Source: an uncultured Prevotellaceae bacterium
Lineage (GTDB): Bacteria; Bacteroidota; Bacteroidia; Bacteroidales; Muribaculaceae
Assembly: GCA_900318335.1 (NCBI GenBank)
Contig: ONKF01000016.1
Coordinates: 1 to 64,000 of the forward strand
DNA: 64,000 nucleotides
Reading direction: 5' to 3'
Below the pieces are notes generated by a model. The model ran no database searches and was not told where the DNA came from. It saw only the letters and a list, made by a program, of their open reading frames with translations. The position numbers were made by a program, and so were the translations under genes. Below are positions 7,384 to 16,522 of the stretch, one piece after another. The number at the start of each line of letters is the position of its first letter. Position 1 is the stretch's first letter.

Positions 7384-9507
7384 TCACTTCAGGCCGCGGT
7401 TGCGGAGCAGGGCTTCGGAAGTGGGCGCCTGGCCACGGAACTGCTTGTAGAGCTCCATGGGATCCATGGTGTCACCCGATTCGAGCAGCTTACGGAAGGC
7501 GTCGGCAGTAGCCTTGTCGAAGCAGCCAGCCTTCTCAAATGCCATGTAACCATCGGCCTCAAGTACCTGCGACCACAGGTAGGTGTAATAACCGCAAGCA
7601 TACTGGTCGTCGGCGAAGATGTGCTTGAAGTAAGGGCTGCGGTAGCGGAACTCGACCAGAGCGGGCATATTGATCTGGTTCTTCACGTCCTGCTCAAAGG
7701 CCTTAACGTCGATATTCTTCACCTCATCGGCAGTCCAAGCTTTCTTGTGCCAGTACATATCCAGCAATGCGGCGCCCACCAGCTCGGTGGTCATGAAGCC
7801 CATATTGAATTGGGCGGTCTCATTCAGTTTCTGCACGAGGCTGTCGGGAATCACCTCACCAGTCTTGTAGTGACGGGCATAGTTCTTCAGCACCTCAGGC
7901 TCAAATGCCCAGTGCTCGTTGATCTGCGAGGGCATCTCAACGAGGTCACGGTCGGTGTTGGTACCGGCCAGGCCGCGATACTGAACGCGGGTGAGCATGC
8001 CGTGGAGGGCATGGCCGAACTCGTGGAATACGGTCTGTACCTCGTCCCAGGTGAGCAACGAGGGAGTGTCGCCTGCGGGAGGCGTCATGCTGGCCACATT
8101 ATAGATGATGGGACGGATGTTCTCGCCACCGTAGTTGTAGGCCTCCTGCATGGCTTCCATCCATGCGCCCTGAGCCTTAACGGGACGGGGCAGGTAGTCG
8201 GTCATGAAGATAGCGAGGTGCTTGCCCTCGGCATCCTTCACGTCATAGACCTTCACCTCGGGATGATACTTGGGAGCATCGGGCAGTTCCTCAAAGGTGA
8301 GGCCATAGAGCTTGTTGGCGGCAAAGAAGATACCGTTCTTGACCACGCTGTCGAGTGCGAAGTAGGGACGCACGTCGTCCTCGCTGAAGTTGAATTTATC
8401 TTTCTTCACCTTCTCGGCATAGTAGTAATAGTCACAGGCCTCAATCTGGGCGGTGTCACCATGAGCCTGGGCATAAGCCTGCATATCGGCAACCTCCTCT
8501 TCCACTTTCTTGGTGGCGGGACGGAAGAGCGACATCAGCAGATCCTCGGCAGCCTTGGGAGTCTTGGCCATGTAGGGATCGGTTGCATAGTCGGCATAGG
8601 TCTTGAAACCAAGCAGGTTGGCCTTCTGCTGACGCAGCAAGAGGATGTTGCGGATGTTCTCGCTGTTGTCCCACTGGTCACCGTGACTGGCGGTGGTGGT
8701 GTAGGTCTCATACATCTTGCGGCGCAAGTCGCGGCTATCGGCATAGGTCAGCACTGCCAGGCGGGTCGAAGCGGTAGCGGTAAACGCCCACTGGCCCTTC
8801 TTGCCCTTGTCGGCAGCAAGCTTGGCAGCATTGTCGATGATGCCCTGGGGCAGACCCTTGAGATCCTCTTCCTTCTCGATGAAGAAGACGCAGTTGTCCA
8901 TGTCGTGCATCACGTTGTTACCGAACTTGAGTTTGTACTCACCCAGCTTGGTGTTGATGGCCTTGAGGCTATCCTTCTGGGCTGCGGTCAGGAGGGCACC
9001 ATTGCGGACGAACTCCTTGTAGTACTTCTCGGTGAGGCGCTTCTGGATGGGATCCATACCCAACTTGTCGGCGTTGTCATAGACGGCTTTCACCTTAGCA
9101 AACAGGCCGTCGTTCATGTACATGCCATCGCTCTGGGCGGTCAGCTTGGGGAGCAATACCTCAGAGAGCTTCTGCATCTCGGGGGTGTTGTCGCTGCTGC
9201 TCAAGGCATTGAATACTCTCGACACCTTGTCCAGGATGCGGCCGCTGTTGTCCAGGGCGAGGATGGTGTTCTCGAAGTTAGGCTCGGCCGTGTTCTTGAT
9301 GATGGAATCAATCTCGGCGTTCTGCTGCTCGATACCGGCGTCAACAGCGGGCTCATAGTCAGCATAGGTAATCTTGTCAAACGGCGGAATGCCGTACTCG
9401 TTTTCATACTCCGACATAAACGGATTGTTCTCGGCTGATTTCTTCTCGCTGCAGCTCACGAGGACGAGGGCTGCAAGGGCGAAGACGGTGAATAAAACTT
9501 TCTTCAT
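7384..9507 (-). CDS. M3 family metallopeptidase, dipeptidyl carboxypeptidase type, lipoprotein
   Basis: This 707-residue zinc peptidase belongs to the thimet/oligopeptidase M3 family. It matches Dcp-type dipeptidyl carboxypeptidases, which remove dipeptides from peptide C-termini. A lipoprotein signal ends LVSCSEKK, so it should act in the envelope rather than the cytosol. The zinc site is HEFGH (about 495-499) in TVFHEFGHALHGML, and the usual downstream region follows, including PSQINEHWAFEPEVLKNYA. The length fits the family (about 680-715). It is separated by 27 bases from the upstream membrane EEP-fold gene on the same strand and may be co-transcribed with it. Confidence 0.93.
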   Translation of the reverse strand: MKKVLFTVFALAALVLVSCSEKKSAENNPFMSEYENEYGIPPFDKITYADYEPAVDAGIEQQNAEIDSIIKNTAEPNFENTILALDNSGRILDKVSRVFNALSSSDNTPEMQKLSEVLLPKLTAQSDGMYMNDGLFAKVKAVYDNADKLGMDPIQKRLTEKYYKEFVRNGALLTAAQKDSLKAINTKLGEYKLKFGNNVMHDMDNCVFFIEKEEDLKGLPQGIIDNAAKLAADKGKKGQWAFTATASTRLAVLTYADSRDLRRKMYETYTTTASHGDQWDNSENIRNILLLRQQKANLLGFKTYADYATDPYMAKTPKAAEDLLMSLFRPATKKVEEEVADMQAYAQAHGDTAQIEACDYYYYAEKVKKDKFNFSEDDVRPYFALDSVVKNGIFFAANKLYGLTFEELPDAPKYHPEVKVYDVKDAEGKHLAIFMTDYLPRPVKAQGAWMEAMQEAYNYGGENIRPIIYNVASMTPPAGDTPSLLTWDEVQTVFHEFGHALHGMLTRVQYRGLAGTNTDRDLVEMPSQINEHWAFEPEVLKNYARHYKTGEVIPDSLVQKLNETAQFNMGFMTTELVGAALLDMYWHKKAWTADEVKNIDVKAFEQDVKNQINMPALVEFRYRSPYFKHIFADDQYACGYYTYLWSQVLEADGYMAFEKAGCFDKATADAFRKLLESGDTMDPMELYKQFRGQAPTSEALLRNRGLK

Positions 9508-9534
9508 GTCACTTGATAATTAAAAATTGAGTTA

Positions 9535-10701
9535 TTATTTGATTCTCTTTTTATCTCGGGCAATGGTGTCGAAGTCAAAGGTCACCATCAATGGATAGTG
9601 ATCACTGCTTCCCCCCACCAGGCGCTGTGCCCTCAAGGCCTGCACCTCACCGCGGTAGAAGATGTGGTCGATACGGAACTTGAGGTGGTGGCGGTTATAG
9701 GTGTTGGCATATCCTCGACCGGCGTTACACCAGGCGTCTTTCAAGTCATTACCCCGGATGACACGATAAACGTGGGACGAGGGAACATCGTTCATGTCAC
9801 CGCACACGATCAGGTTGGCGGGGGAATCATCCAGCGCCTTGCGGACCTCGGCCGCATTGTCGCCACGCAGGGCAAACGAACGGCGCATGCGCTCCAGCGC
9901 GGACGGCTTGACATCGGGCGAAACGCGGACATTCATACCCTTGCCGAAACTGAGGTGATAGGACTGGAACCTGAAGTCCACCAGACGCAGCTGCTTGCCG
10001 TTGGGCAACTGCAGGTCATAGGCCCGCGCCAGATGGGTGTCCATGTCACGGTTGTAGCCAAGTGGTGAACGGCTTTGCTGGGGCTCACACAGCGGTTGGG
10101 TCGTGAATGGGTACTTAGACATAATGTTCAGTCCCTCAGGGCTCGAGTAGGTGTACGGGAACTTGCTCTTGATTTCACTCATGAGCGGTGCCAGTGACGG
10201 CATGTCCTGCCATTCCACTCCGTTGGACGTTCCCTCCTGCAGGAGCACCACGTCGGGGTTGGCGTCAAGTATCAGGCGCATCGTGGCCGATGGCTTGTTG
10301 TTATATTCCGGCTCATTGTAATTAAAACCCAGCACGTTATAGGTCATCACTTTGAGCGTCAAGGTGGTGTCGGCGGGCATGGGTGGCAAGTTCTCGATGG
10401 TGTTCAAGGGGACAAAAATCTTGAAAGTGGACAACGAGGCCAACATGGACACGACAATGATCAGGATCGACCACCAGCGACGCCACAAGACAGAAGCCGC
10501 AAGTAACACCAGTGACAGGATGAGCATGGGCATGAAGCCCAACACCATGAATGGGGCCGGGAAAAAACTCCTGGGATCAATCTTGCCCGCATGGGCACAG
10601 GCGATCATGATGACAGCGATGACTATCACAATGATCTCAAATATGCCAAAACGGCGTTTCTTTTTCCGGCGTCTATTTCGGTCGTAGGTACTACTACTCA
10701 T
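9535..10701 (-). CDS. Membrane-anchored endonuclease/exonuclease/phosphatase-fold protein
   Basis: 388 residues. A basic N-terminus (RNRRRKKKRR) precedes three predicted membrane helices within the first 100 residues. The EEP domain comes next, with VMTYNVLGFN (Asn), VVLLQEG (Glu), VCGDMNDVP (about 300) and the terminal SSDHYPLMV (His). The catalytic set for metal-dependent phosphodiester or phosphomonoester cleavage therefore looks complete. Membrane-bound EEP proteins are common in Bacteroidota; their substrates are mostly unknown, with lipid, nucleic acid and glycan phosphates all possible. The gene lies upstream of the M3 peptidase and downstream of the rhomboid pair, all on the minus strand. 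Confidence 0.87.
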   Translation of the reverse strand: MSSSTYDRNRRRKKKRRFGIFEIIVIVIAVIMIACAHAGKIDPRSFFPAPFMVLGFMPMLILSLVLLAASVLWRRWWSILIIVVSMLASLSTFKIFVPLNTIENLPPMPADTTLTLKVMTYNVLGFNYNEPEYNNKPSATMRLILDANPDVVLLQEGTSNGVEWQDMPSLAPLMSEIKSKFPYTYSSPEGLNIMSKYPFTTQPLCEPQQSRSPLGYNRDMDTHLARAYDLQLPNGKQLRLVDFRFQSYHLSFGKGMNVRVSPDVKPSALERMRRSFALRGDNAAEVRKALDDSPANLIVCGDMNDVPSSHVYRVIRGNDLKDAWCNAGRGYANTYNRHHLKFRIDHIFYRGEVQALRAQRLVGGSSDHYPLMVTFDFDTIARDKKRIK

Positions 10702-10746
10702 TATAATCTTATCTTATTGAAGGTTAATTGCTTATATATTGATTCA

Positions 10747-11670
10747 TCATGGAGTGCGGCGACGCGAAGCCTTAAACAGCGCATCCTTCTCCTCGTCGGT
10801 CAAGGCATCATAGCCTGCCACCTTGATTTTGCCCAAAATCACATCCAATTCCTCCTCACTGATGGTGTCGGCGGGGCGATTGTGGGACGGGGCTTGTTGC
10901 TGCCGATGGCTTGACGAAGCCTTAGGCTCCTGTTTGCGCACCGGGCGCTTGAACTTGGGCATTGAGCGGCCGTTAAACAAGCCCACCACCGCATCGATCA
11001 CGGCATTGAGCGGACGAGTGATGTCGCGTCCCTGCTTGATGCGCAACGCAAACCAGGCACCCATGATAGCGCCGCCGATGTGGGCGATGTAGCCTCCCGC
11101 ATTGTCACCATCGATGCCAAACAAGGCAATCAGCACGGTCACTATGGCAATCCACTTGATGGAAACCTCGCCCAGGAAGAGCAACCCTATCTTGTAATCG
11201 GGGGCATAAACCGCGGTAGCCACCACGATGGCGACAACCGATGCCGACGCACCGAGCAGATAATACTCAGCGGGATGAGTCGTGAAATAGGGCAGCAGAT
11301 TGATTGATAAGAGGTACAGCAAAGCGCCTCCCCAGCCGCCCAACAAGTAAAGTCCCGTGAGCTGCTTGGCCGAGAAAAACTCCATGAAGATGCGCCCTAA
11401 CCAGTAGAGCCACAACATGTTGAACAGGATGTGCAGCAGACTATAATGGGCAAACATGTAGGTCACCAGGGTCCAGGGACGCCTCAGCAAGAGGCCTAAG
11501 TTGGCTGGCAATTCCACCCAGTGCAGCATGTCATCGCTCCACACGTTGAACAGCAGCATCACAATGGCTACCACATGCAGGAGCACAAACACACCGATGT
11601 TGATGAAAATCAGTCTCATCAACATCGATCCCTGCCGATAGGCACGCTTAATGTCCTCAATAAAAGCCAT
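10747..11670 (-). CDS. Rhomboid family intramembrane serine protease with C-terminal DUF6576-like tail
   Basis: This 307-residue polytopic protein has the rhomboid catalytic pair. The Ser is in LLGASASVVAI (about 141) and the His in AHIGGAIMGAW (about 196). Rhomboids cleave transmembrane segments inside the membrane. After the six-helix core comes a basic, Pro/Ser-rich linker and a short helical tail (SEEELDVILGKIKVAGYDAL), which resembles the DUF6576 domain found on Bacteroidota rhomboids. The start overlaps the end of the upstream rhomboid gene by 14 bases, so the two are translationally coupled. The substrate is unknown. Confidence 0.9.
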   Translation of the reverse strand: MAFIEDIKRAYRQGSMLMRLIFINIGVFVLLHVVAIVMLLFNVWSDDMLHWVELPANLGLLLRRPWTLVTYMFAHYSLLHILFNMLWLYWLGRIFMEFFSAKQLTGLYLLGGWGGALLYLLSINLLPYFTTHPAEYYLLGASASVVAIVVATAVYAPDYKIGLLFLGEVSIKWIAIVTVLIALFGIDGDNAGGYIAHIGGAIMGAWFALRIKQGRDITRPLNAVIDAVVGLFNGRSMPKFKRPVRKQEPKASSSHRQQQAPSHNRPADTISEEELDVILGKIKVAGYDALTDEEKDALFKASRRRTP

Positions 11671-12364
11671 TACCTCTTGTCAACGTGCCGTTATGCTTCC
11701 AGTACAATATCAATAGGATTCCCACAAGCATTCCGCCCAGGTGTGCAAAATGCGCCACACCGTTCATCGTGTGAGAGATTCCGAAGAACAATTCAATAGC
11801 GCCATACCCGAGTACGACCCACTTGGCCTTGATGGGGAACGGGAAGGGGATGATGTACATGGACATATTGGGAAAAATCATACCAAACGCCAGCAGAATG
11901 CCGAATACAGCACCCGAGGCACCCACCGTCACGAGTAGATTATAGAACTGGTCAACGGGATATCCGGGAAACTGCGCGCTGATGGAGTTGAACATATCCT
12001 GCCACGAGAACTGCCATACCAACTCTTGAACGAGTGCGGCACCCAGCCCACAGGAAATATAATAGAACAGGAAGCGTTTAGAGCCCAGCACTTTCTCAAT
12101 CAGGCTACCAAACATCCACAACGAAAACATGTTGAAAAAGATGTGGGCAAAGCCTCGCGTGTCGTGCATGAACATATAGGTAAACAACTGGGCAGGGTTG
12201 AAATCACTTCCCAACCAGAAGTGCAACCCTAAATACTGTTCCAGATCTATAATGCCCGCGCGACCGAAAGCTAAGGTGGCAAGCCACACTATCAGATTAA
12301 TAATCAGCAGATGTTTGGTTACCGGCATAATTGAGGAACCAAACGATCGATTATTCAATTGCAT
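11657..12364 (-). CDS. Rhomboid family intramembrane serine protease
   Basis: A 235-residue rhomboid core without extra domains. The catalytic Ser is in TVGASGAVFGILLAF (about 150) and the His in HFAHLGGMLVGI (about 206). The conserved early loop with HIFFNMFSLWMFG is also present. It is the first gene of a coupled pair with a second rhomboid, which it overlaps by 14 bases. A TATTTTTG -7 element lies upstream on the minus strand (12388-12395), with no convincing -33. Confidence 0.92.
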   Translation of the reverse strand: MQLNNRSFGSSIMPVTKHLLIINLIVWLATLAFGRAGIIDLEQYLGLHFWLGSDFNPAQLFTYMFMHDTRGFAHIFFNMFSLWMFGSLIEKVLGSKRFLFYYISCGLGAALVQELVWQFSWQDMFNSISAQFPGYPVDQFYNLLVTVGASGAVFGILLAFGMIFPNMSMYIIPFPFPIKAKWVVLGYGAIELFFGISHTMNGVAHFAHLGGMLVGILLILYWKHNGTLTRGNGFY

Positions 12365-12487
12365 ATTCTAAAGTATTAATTAACGCACAAAAATAGCGAA
12401 AAACTCCCTATCTAAAGCATTTTTCATGCCAAAATCGCCATAAAACATCGTTTTTTGGGCATTTAGGGCATTTTTTTTGCCATTTTT

Positions 12488-12518
12488 TTTGCAGAAACTG
12501 TTGTTTTACTTATATTTG
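12488..12518 (+). promoter_or_regulatory. Promoter of the HU gene
   Basis: TTTG (12488-12491), 19 bases and TATATTTG (12511-12518). The leader is about 55 bases and A/T-rich. Confidence 0.8.
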
Positions 12519-12575
12519 CGCTTACAATTTCGTATTCATTTTATTCACTTATTATATTTTTAAAAAATTTACACT

Positions 12576-12851
12576 ATGAACAAGACTGAATTAGTACAAG
12601 CAATCGCCGAAAAGGCCAATCTTAACAAGACTCAGGCTAAGGCCGCTCTCGATGCTATGCTCTGCTCTGTAGGTTGCGCATTGAAGGATGGAAAGAAGGT
12701 TGCCCTCATCGGATTTGGCACCTTCCAGGTAGTGAAGAAAGAGGCTCGTGAGGGTATCAACCCCGCAACCAAGGCTAAGATTAACATTCCCGCAAAGAAC
12801 GTCGTTAAGTTCAAAGCTGGTGCTGAGCTCGCCGAGAAGGTTAACAAGTAA
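12576..12851 (+). CDS. HU-family DNA-binding protein
   Basis: A 91-residue protein of standard HU length. The N-terminal helices (MNKTELVQAIAEKANLNKTQ) form the dimer core. GFGTFQVVKKEAREGINPAT and IPAKNVVKFKAGAELAEKV contain the beta-arm and final helix. The arm carries the conserved Asn-Pro (GINPAT), whose Pro intercalates to bend DNA. It is an abundant nucleoid protein. The gene is monocistronic, with a strong promoter and a strong terminator. Confidence 0.96.
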   Translation: MNKTELVQAIAEKANLNKTQAKAALDAMLCSVGCALKDGKKVALIGFGTFQVVKKEAREGINPATKAKINIPAKNVVKFKAGAELAEKVNK

Positions 12852-12903
12852 GAACCTGTACTAAGAAGACACGAGGGCACGTGCCCTTGACAAACGTCTA
12901 GCC

Positions 12904-12945
12904 GTCTGCCATGCCTCCTTGTGGAGCCATGGCAGACATCTTTTT
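12904..12945 (+). terminator. Intrinsic terminator of the HU gene
   Basis: Ten-base arms GTCTGCCATG (12904-12913) and CATGGCAGAC (12928-12937) are followed by ATCTTTTTG. Confidence 0.85.
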
Positions 12946-13007
12946 GTATCATATAGACTGGCCCAACCCCGCCACCAGATTGTGAATTGTAAAAAAATCG
13001 AAGACAA

Positions 13008-13040
13008 TTTGCCCAAGAAATGATTTTTTGCTTATATTTG
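13008..13040 (+). promoter_or_regulatory. Promoter of the LRR-dockerin gene
   Basis: TTTG (13008-13011), 21 bases and TATATTTG (13033-13040), about 75 bases before the start codon. Confidence 0.75.
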
Positions 13041-13115
13041 TGGGTTGAAACCATCAGGTTGTCACCGTTTACTGGAAAATCAACTGAAATATATAACCAA
13101 TAACAGTAAAAGCTT

Positions 13116-16100
13116 ATGAAACAACTTATTACTTACAATCACTGGTTGCGTCGGCTGATATTGGCCATCGTTTGTATCAGCGCAGCGACTGCCCTACAGG
13201 CCGCCAGCATCACCTATGACGGTATCAACTACACAACCTCGGGTAACAAGGCTACCATCGCCAAGTACACCATTGACAAGACGGTGACGCCCTATGACAC
13301 GCTATTTTATAGCGGAGACATCGTGATTCCCGAGACGTTCACCTACGAGGGCACTGAATACACCGTTGTAGCCACTGCCGCCAACTCATTTCTGGACTGC
13401 CGCAACCTGACCAGCGTGAAATTACCTGCCTCCTGTGTCACCATCGCGCGCAACACCTTCAAGGGTTGCTCGAGCTTGACCACAAGTCCTATCCCCGAAA
13501 CCGCCACCAGCGTGGGCAGCGGTGTGTTCAACGGCTGCACCAGCCTGGAGGAAATCACCATCGTTCCTGGCTGGAACAAACCCATCAGTGAGGAGTTTGC
13601 CAACTGTGACAACCTCAAGCGCCTCATCATCACTGATGGCGAGACGCCCGTGGTGATGAAGCTCACCGCCTTCGGTTCCAGCCCCGAAGCCCGCACGGCT
13701 CTCTCCAGCATCGAGTACATCTACATGGGCCGCAATGTGGACGCCAGCGCCTACACCAACGCCGAGCAGCCCTTCCACAACATGTCGGGCCTGAAGACTC
13801 TGGTCATCGGTGGCGAGACCACGACTATCCAGAGCACCACCTTCCAGGGTTGTACCGCATTGACCAATGTGACCTTCAACGAGGGCAACAAGGTATCGAG
13901 CATCGGCACGAGCGCCTTTGCCAGCTGCACCTCGCTGACGAGCATCGACATTCCTCATGCCGTCACCGTTATCGAGCAGAGCGTGTTCAACGGTTGCCGC
14001 AGCCTCAAGAACGTCACCATGGGTGACGGTGTGACCGGCATCGGCATCACCGCATTCTATAACACGGCGTTGACCACGTTCAATTTCCCGAGCGCATTGA
14101 CCAGCATTGGCCAGAGCGCCTTCGAGAACAGCCAGCTCACGGGCAACATCGAGCTGCCCACCGCCTTGACGGCTATCGGCACCCAGGCATTTGCCGGGAC
14201 CCAACTCACAGGCGTGAGCATCCCTGCCAGCGTCACCAGCATCGGCCAGGGCGCCTTCGCTCCCATCCCCACCCTTGCCAGCATCTCCCTTGCCGAGGGC
14301 AACGCCACCTTCAAGTTGGATAACGGCGTGCTGCTCAATGCTGGCGGAACCCGCCTGCTGGTTACCGCCCATGAGGGCAACATCGGCACCACTTACAGCA
14401 ACGCCACAGTGACCACCATCGATAACTACGGTCTTGCTTATGCCCCGTTCACCAGTGTCGACCTGCCCGCCTTGACCACCATCGGCAACTACGGCTTTGC
14501 CTACAGCGACATCGAGGCCTATACCCTCGAGAGCAACGTCAACGTCGGTCAGAACGTGTTCGCCGGATCTGCACTGCAGTCCATCGTCATCGCCGAGGGA
14601 CGCAACGAGATTCCTCAGGGCCTGTGCGCCGGGTGCACCAACCTGACAAGCGTAACACTGCCCACCACAGCCACCAACATGATGCGCAACTGTTTTGAGG
14701 GCTGCACCGCCCTTGAGGAAATGGAAATCCCCGCCAATGTCAACTATATGGAGCCTGGTTCGGTACCTGCCACCATCAAGGTGCTGCGCGTGCTCAACGT
14801 CAACACTCCCGCCCTGGCGGCTGGCGTATTCAACGAGACCCAGAGCGACGTCATCTGCAAGGTGGCTCCCGAATCGGTCAACTTGTTCAAGAACGCCAAC
14901 CAGTGGCGCTATCTCAACATCGTTGCCGATGAGACCATCTCGGGCGAAGGCTCGACGCTGGGATGCCCCTCTGGCCTGTACTTCGCGACCACAAGCGGCG
15001 CCCTGATGTACAAGGACGAGGACGGCAACATCGTGAATACCAACTTCAACGCCGGCAAGCATGCCTTGACGCTGCAGAGCTACAAGAACCGCGTGTATGT
15101 TGCCGTAGCTGGTGAACGCTTCACCTATCAGGATCCCAACCAGCCTCTGGGCGATGGTGAGCTCTTCTATGTGAACAACACCAATGGCATCTTCTACCGC
15201 GTGACCGTGCTCAACAACGTGGGCTACGCTCCCAGCGAGGACCCCTTCACCATGTTCATCGACGAGAACGAGAACAAGATCTACATCAGCGACCGTAACG
15301 TGGGTATCCACGAGTTGAATGCCGACACTACCGGCCTGTATGGCTCGCAGCCCTTCCTGTTGCAGAACCAGTGGCTCCCCTACTACAATGACGAGATCAG
15401 CTGGGGCTCCATCACCGGTGGTTTCACCCAGGACAAGCACGGCATCTTCTGGATGAGCAAGAAGTTCAACGGCATCTGCCTGCTGCGCTTCAAGAAGAAC
15501 GACATCTATCCTGATGGCGGCCAGGGCCACACCAAGCACTACAACGCCCTGTTCAAGGATGCCATCATCAAGACCTTCTATCTTGACGAGGAGAACGGCT
15601 ACCTGTATATGCAGGTACAGACCGACCCCTATGGTTGCGTGCCCGGCATCTACCGTATCGCCCTGAACAAGATCGAGAACCTGCAGACCGGTGCCGACCT
15701 TGAGGGCAACGAGAATCTGCGCATTGCCGACTGTGAACTCATCGACGACTCCCCCATCTTGATGGAAGGTGCCGAGGATAGCGGTGAGCTGGCCAACGTG
15801 GCTCAGATCAACAGCGACGGCAACTACATCTACTGGAGCTACATCGCTCCCCCCGACGACAGCAAGGCCATCCGCAACAGCGTTCCCCTGGATGTAAACA
15901 ACCCGTTGCACCACAGCGGCATCAAGTGCCTGCCCGCAAAGGCCAAGGAGGATGGCACCATGCCCACTAACGTGGGATTTGCCATCGAGGGTGTCGAGGC
16001 CTATGGCGTGTGCGGTGCCACTTACACCGAGCCCGTGGATCCTCAGCCCGGCGTCAAGGGCGACGTGAACGGTGACAACGAGGTGAGCATCGCCGATGTC

Positions 16101-16220
16101 AATGCGCTCATCGACATGATTCTCTCGGGCAACCAGATGCCCAATGGTGACGTGAACGGTGACAGCGAGGTGAGCATCGCCGACGTCAATGCCGTCATCG
16201 ATATCATCCTGAACTCATAA
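13116..16220 (+). CDS. BspA-like leucine-rich-repeat surface protein with C-terminal dockerin repeats
   Basis: 1034 residues with a signal peptide ending near LQAASITYD. Residues of about 60-610 are BspA/Treponema-type LRR_5 repeats, with recurring units such as VTSIGQGAFA and FNGCTSLEEI. Residues of about 620-970 are not LRR. They contain ENKIYISDRNVGIHELNA and similar strands, and look like a beta-propeller or sheet-rich module. The last 55 residues hold two dockerin type I calcium loops, each GDVNGDxEVSIADVNAxID. LRR_5 proteins of oral and gut Bacteroidales bind host matrix or other cells. The dockerin implies a docking partner that is not in this window. No T9SS tail is seen. Confidence 0.88.
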   Translation: MKQLITYNHWLRRLILAIVCISAATALQAASITYDGINYTTSGNKATIAKYTIDKTVTPYDTLFYSGDIVIPETFTYEGTEYTVVATAANSFLDCRNLTSVKLPASCVTIARNTFKGCSSLTTSPIPETATSVGSGVFNGCTSLEEITIVPGWNKPISEEFANCDNLKRLIITDGETPVVMKLTAFGSSPEARTALSSIEYIYMGRNVDASAYTNAEQPFHNMSGLKTLVIGGETTTIQSTTFQGCTALTNVTFNEGNKVSSIGTSAFASCTSLTSIDIPHAVTVIEQSVFNGCRSLKNVTMGDGVTGIGITAFYNTALTTFNFPSALTSIGQSAFENSQLTGNIELPTALTAIGTQAFAGTQLTGVSIPASVTSIGQGAFAPIPTLASISLAEGNATFKLDNGVLLNAGGTRLLVTAHEGNIGTTYSNATVTTIDNYGLAYAPFTSVDLPALTTIGNYGFAYSDIEAYTLESNVNVGQNVFAGSALQSIVIAEGRNEIPQGLCAGCTNLTSVTLPTTATNMMRNCFEGCTALEEMEIPANVNYMEPGSVPATIKVLRVLNVNTPALAAGVFNETQSDVICKVAPESVNLFKNANQWRYLNIVADETISGEGSTLGCPSGLYFATTSGALMYKDEDGNIVNTNFNAGKHALTLQSYKNRVYVAVAGERFTYQDPNQPLGDGELFYVNNTNGIFYRVTVLNNVGYAPSEDPFTMFIDENENKIYISDRNVGIHELNADTTGLYGSQPFLLQNQWLPYYNDEISWGSITGGFTQDKHGIFWMSKKFNGICLLRFKKNDIYPDGGQGHTKHYNALFKDAIIKTFYLDEENGYLYMQVQTDPYGCVPGIYRIALNKIENLQTGADLEGNENLRIADCELIDDSPILMEGAEDSGELANVAQINSDGNYIYWSYIAPPDDSKAIRNSVPLDVNNPLHHSGIKCLPAKAKEDGTMPTNVGFAIEGVEAYGVCGATYTEPVDPQPGVKGDVNGDNEVSIADVNALIDMILSGNQMPNGDVNGDSEVSIADVNAVIDIILNS

Positions 16221-16257
16221 CCGCGTCGCTCTACAGCGAACAGCGACAGAAAGCGAA

Positions 16258-16290
16258 AGCGCGGGCACCCTCGGGTGCTCGCGCTTCTTG
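16258..16290 (+). terminator. Hairpin terminator of the LRR-dockerin gene
   Basis: AGCGCGGGCACCC (16258-16270) pairs with GGGTGCTCGCGCT (16273-16285), leaving only a three-base loop. The following TCTTGAT is a weak U tract. Confidence 0.7.
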
Positions 16291-16300
16291 ATAAATCGGC

Positions 16301-16423
16301 TAAAAAAAATGGATTAACCATTCTATTATACCAACAGTATAGTTAATCCGAAACTCTTTGATAAATCTTAATGATTCTTTCCTTTATGCGCTACAAAGAT
16401 AATATCATTTTTTCAATTACAAA
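16301..16423 (-). ncRNA. Candidate small RNA unit (promoter plus terminator, no ORF)
   Basis: On the minus strand TTTG (16420-16423), 18 bases and TATCTTTG (16394-16401) form a near-consensus promoter. About 45 bases downstream GGATTAAC (16342-16349) pairs with GTTAATCC (16311-16318) around an inner TATAC/GTATA stem. ATTTTTTTT follows. The predicted transcript is about 85-90 bases with no open reading frame of note. It lies in the 300-base gap between two convergent genes. It could instead be the terminator of the symporter's long 3' region. Confidence 0.45.
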
Positions 16424-16522
16424 ATAATTTAGACTTTTTTTTGAAAAAATTCTATCTTCATTGAAAAAAGCAGTTTTTTTTCATATTGGCTAACATAATC
16501 TCGCCTCCCATGCCCAAAATCA

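Noticed and set aside
7360-9438. Long plus-strand open frame (692 codons) opposite the M3 peptidase
   Set aside because: It is antisense to a protein with a complete zinc site and signal peptide. The frame has no recognisable domain and is a product of GC-rich codon bias.
13422-15914. Minus-strand open frame of 830 codons opposite the LRR-dockerin gene
   Set aside because: Mirror of repeated GC-rich LRR codons; composition is Val/Asp/Gly/Ala-rich without any motif.
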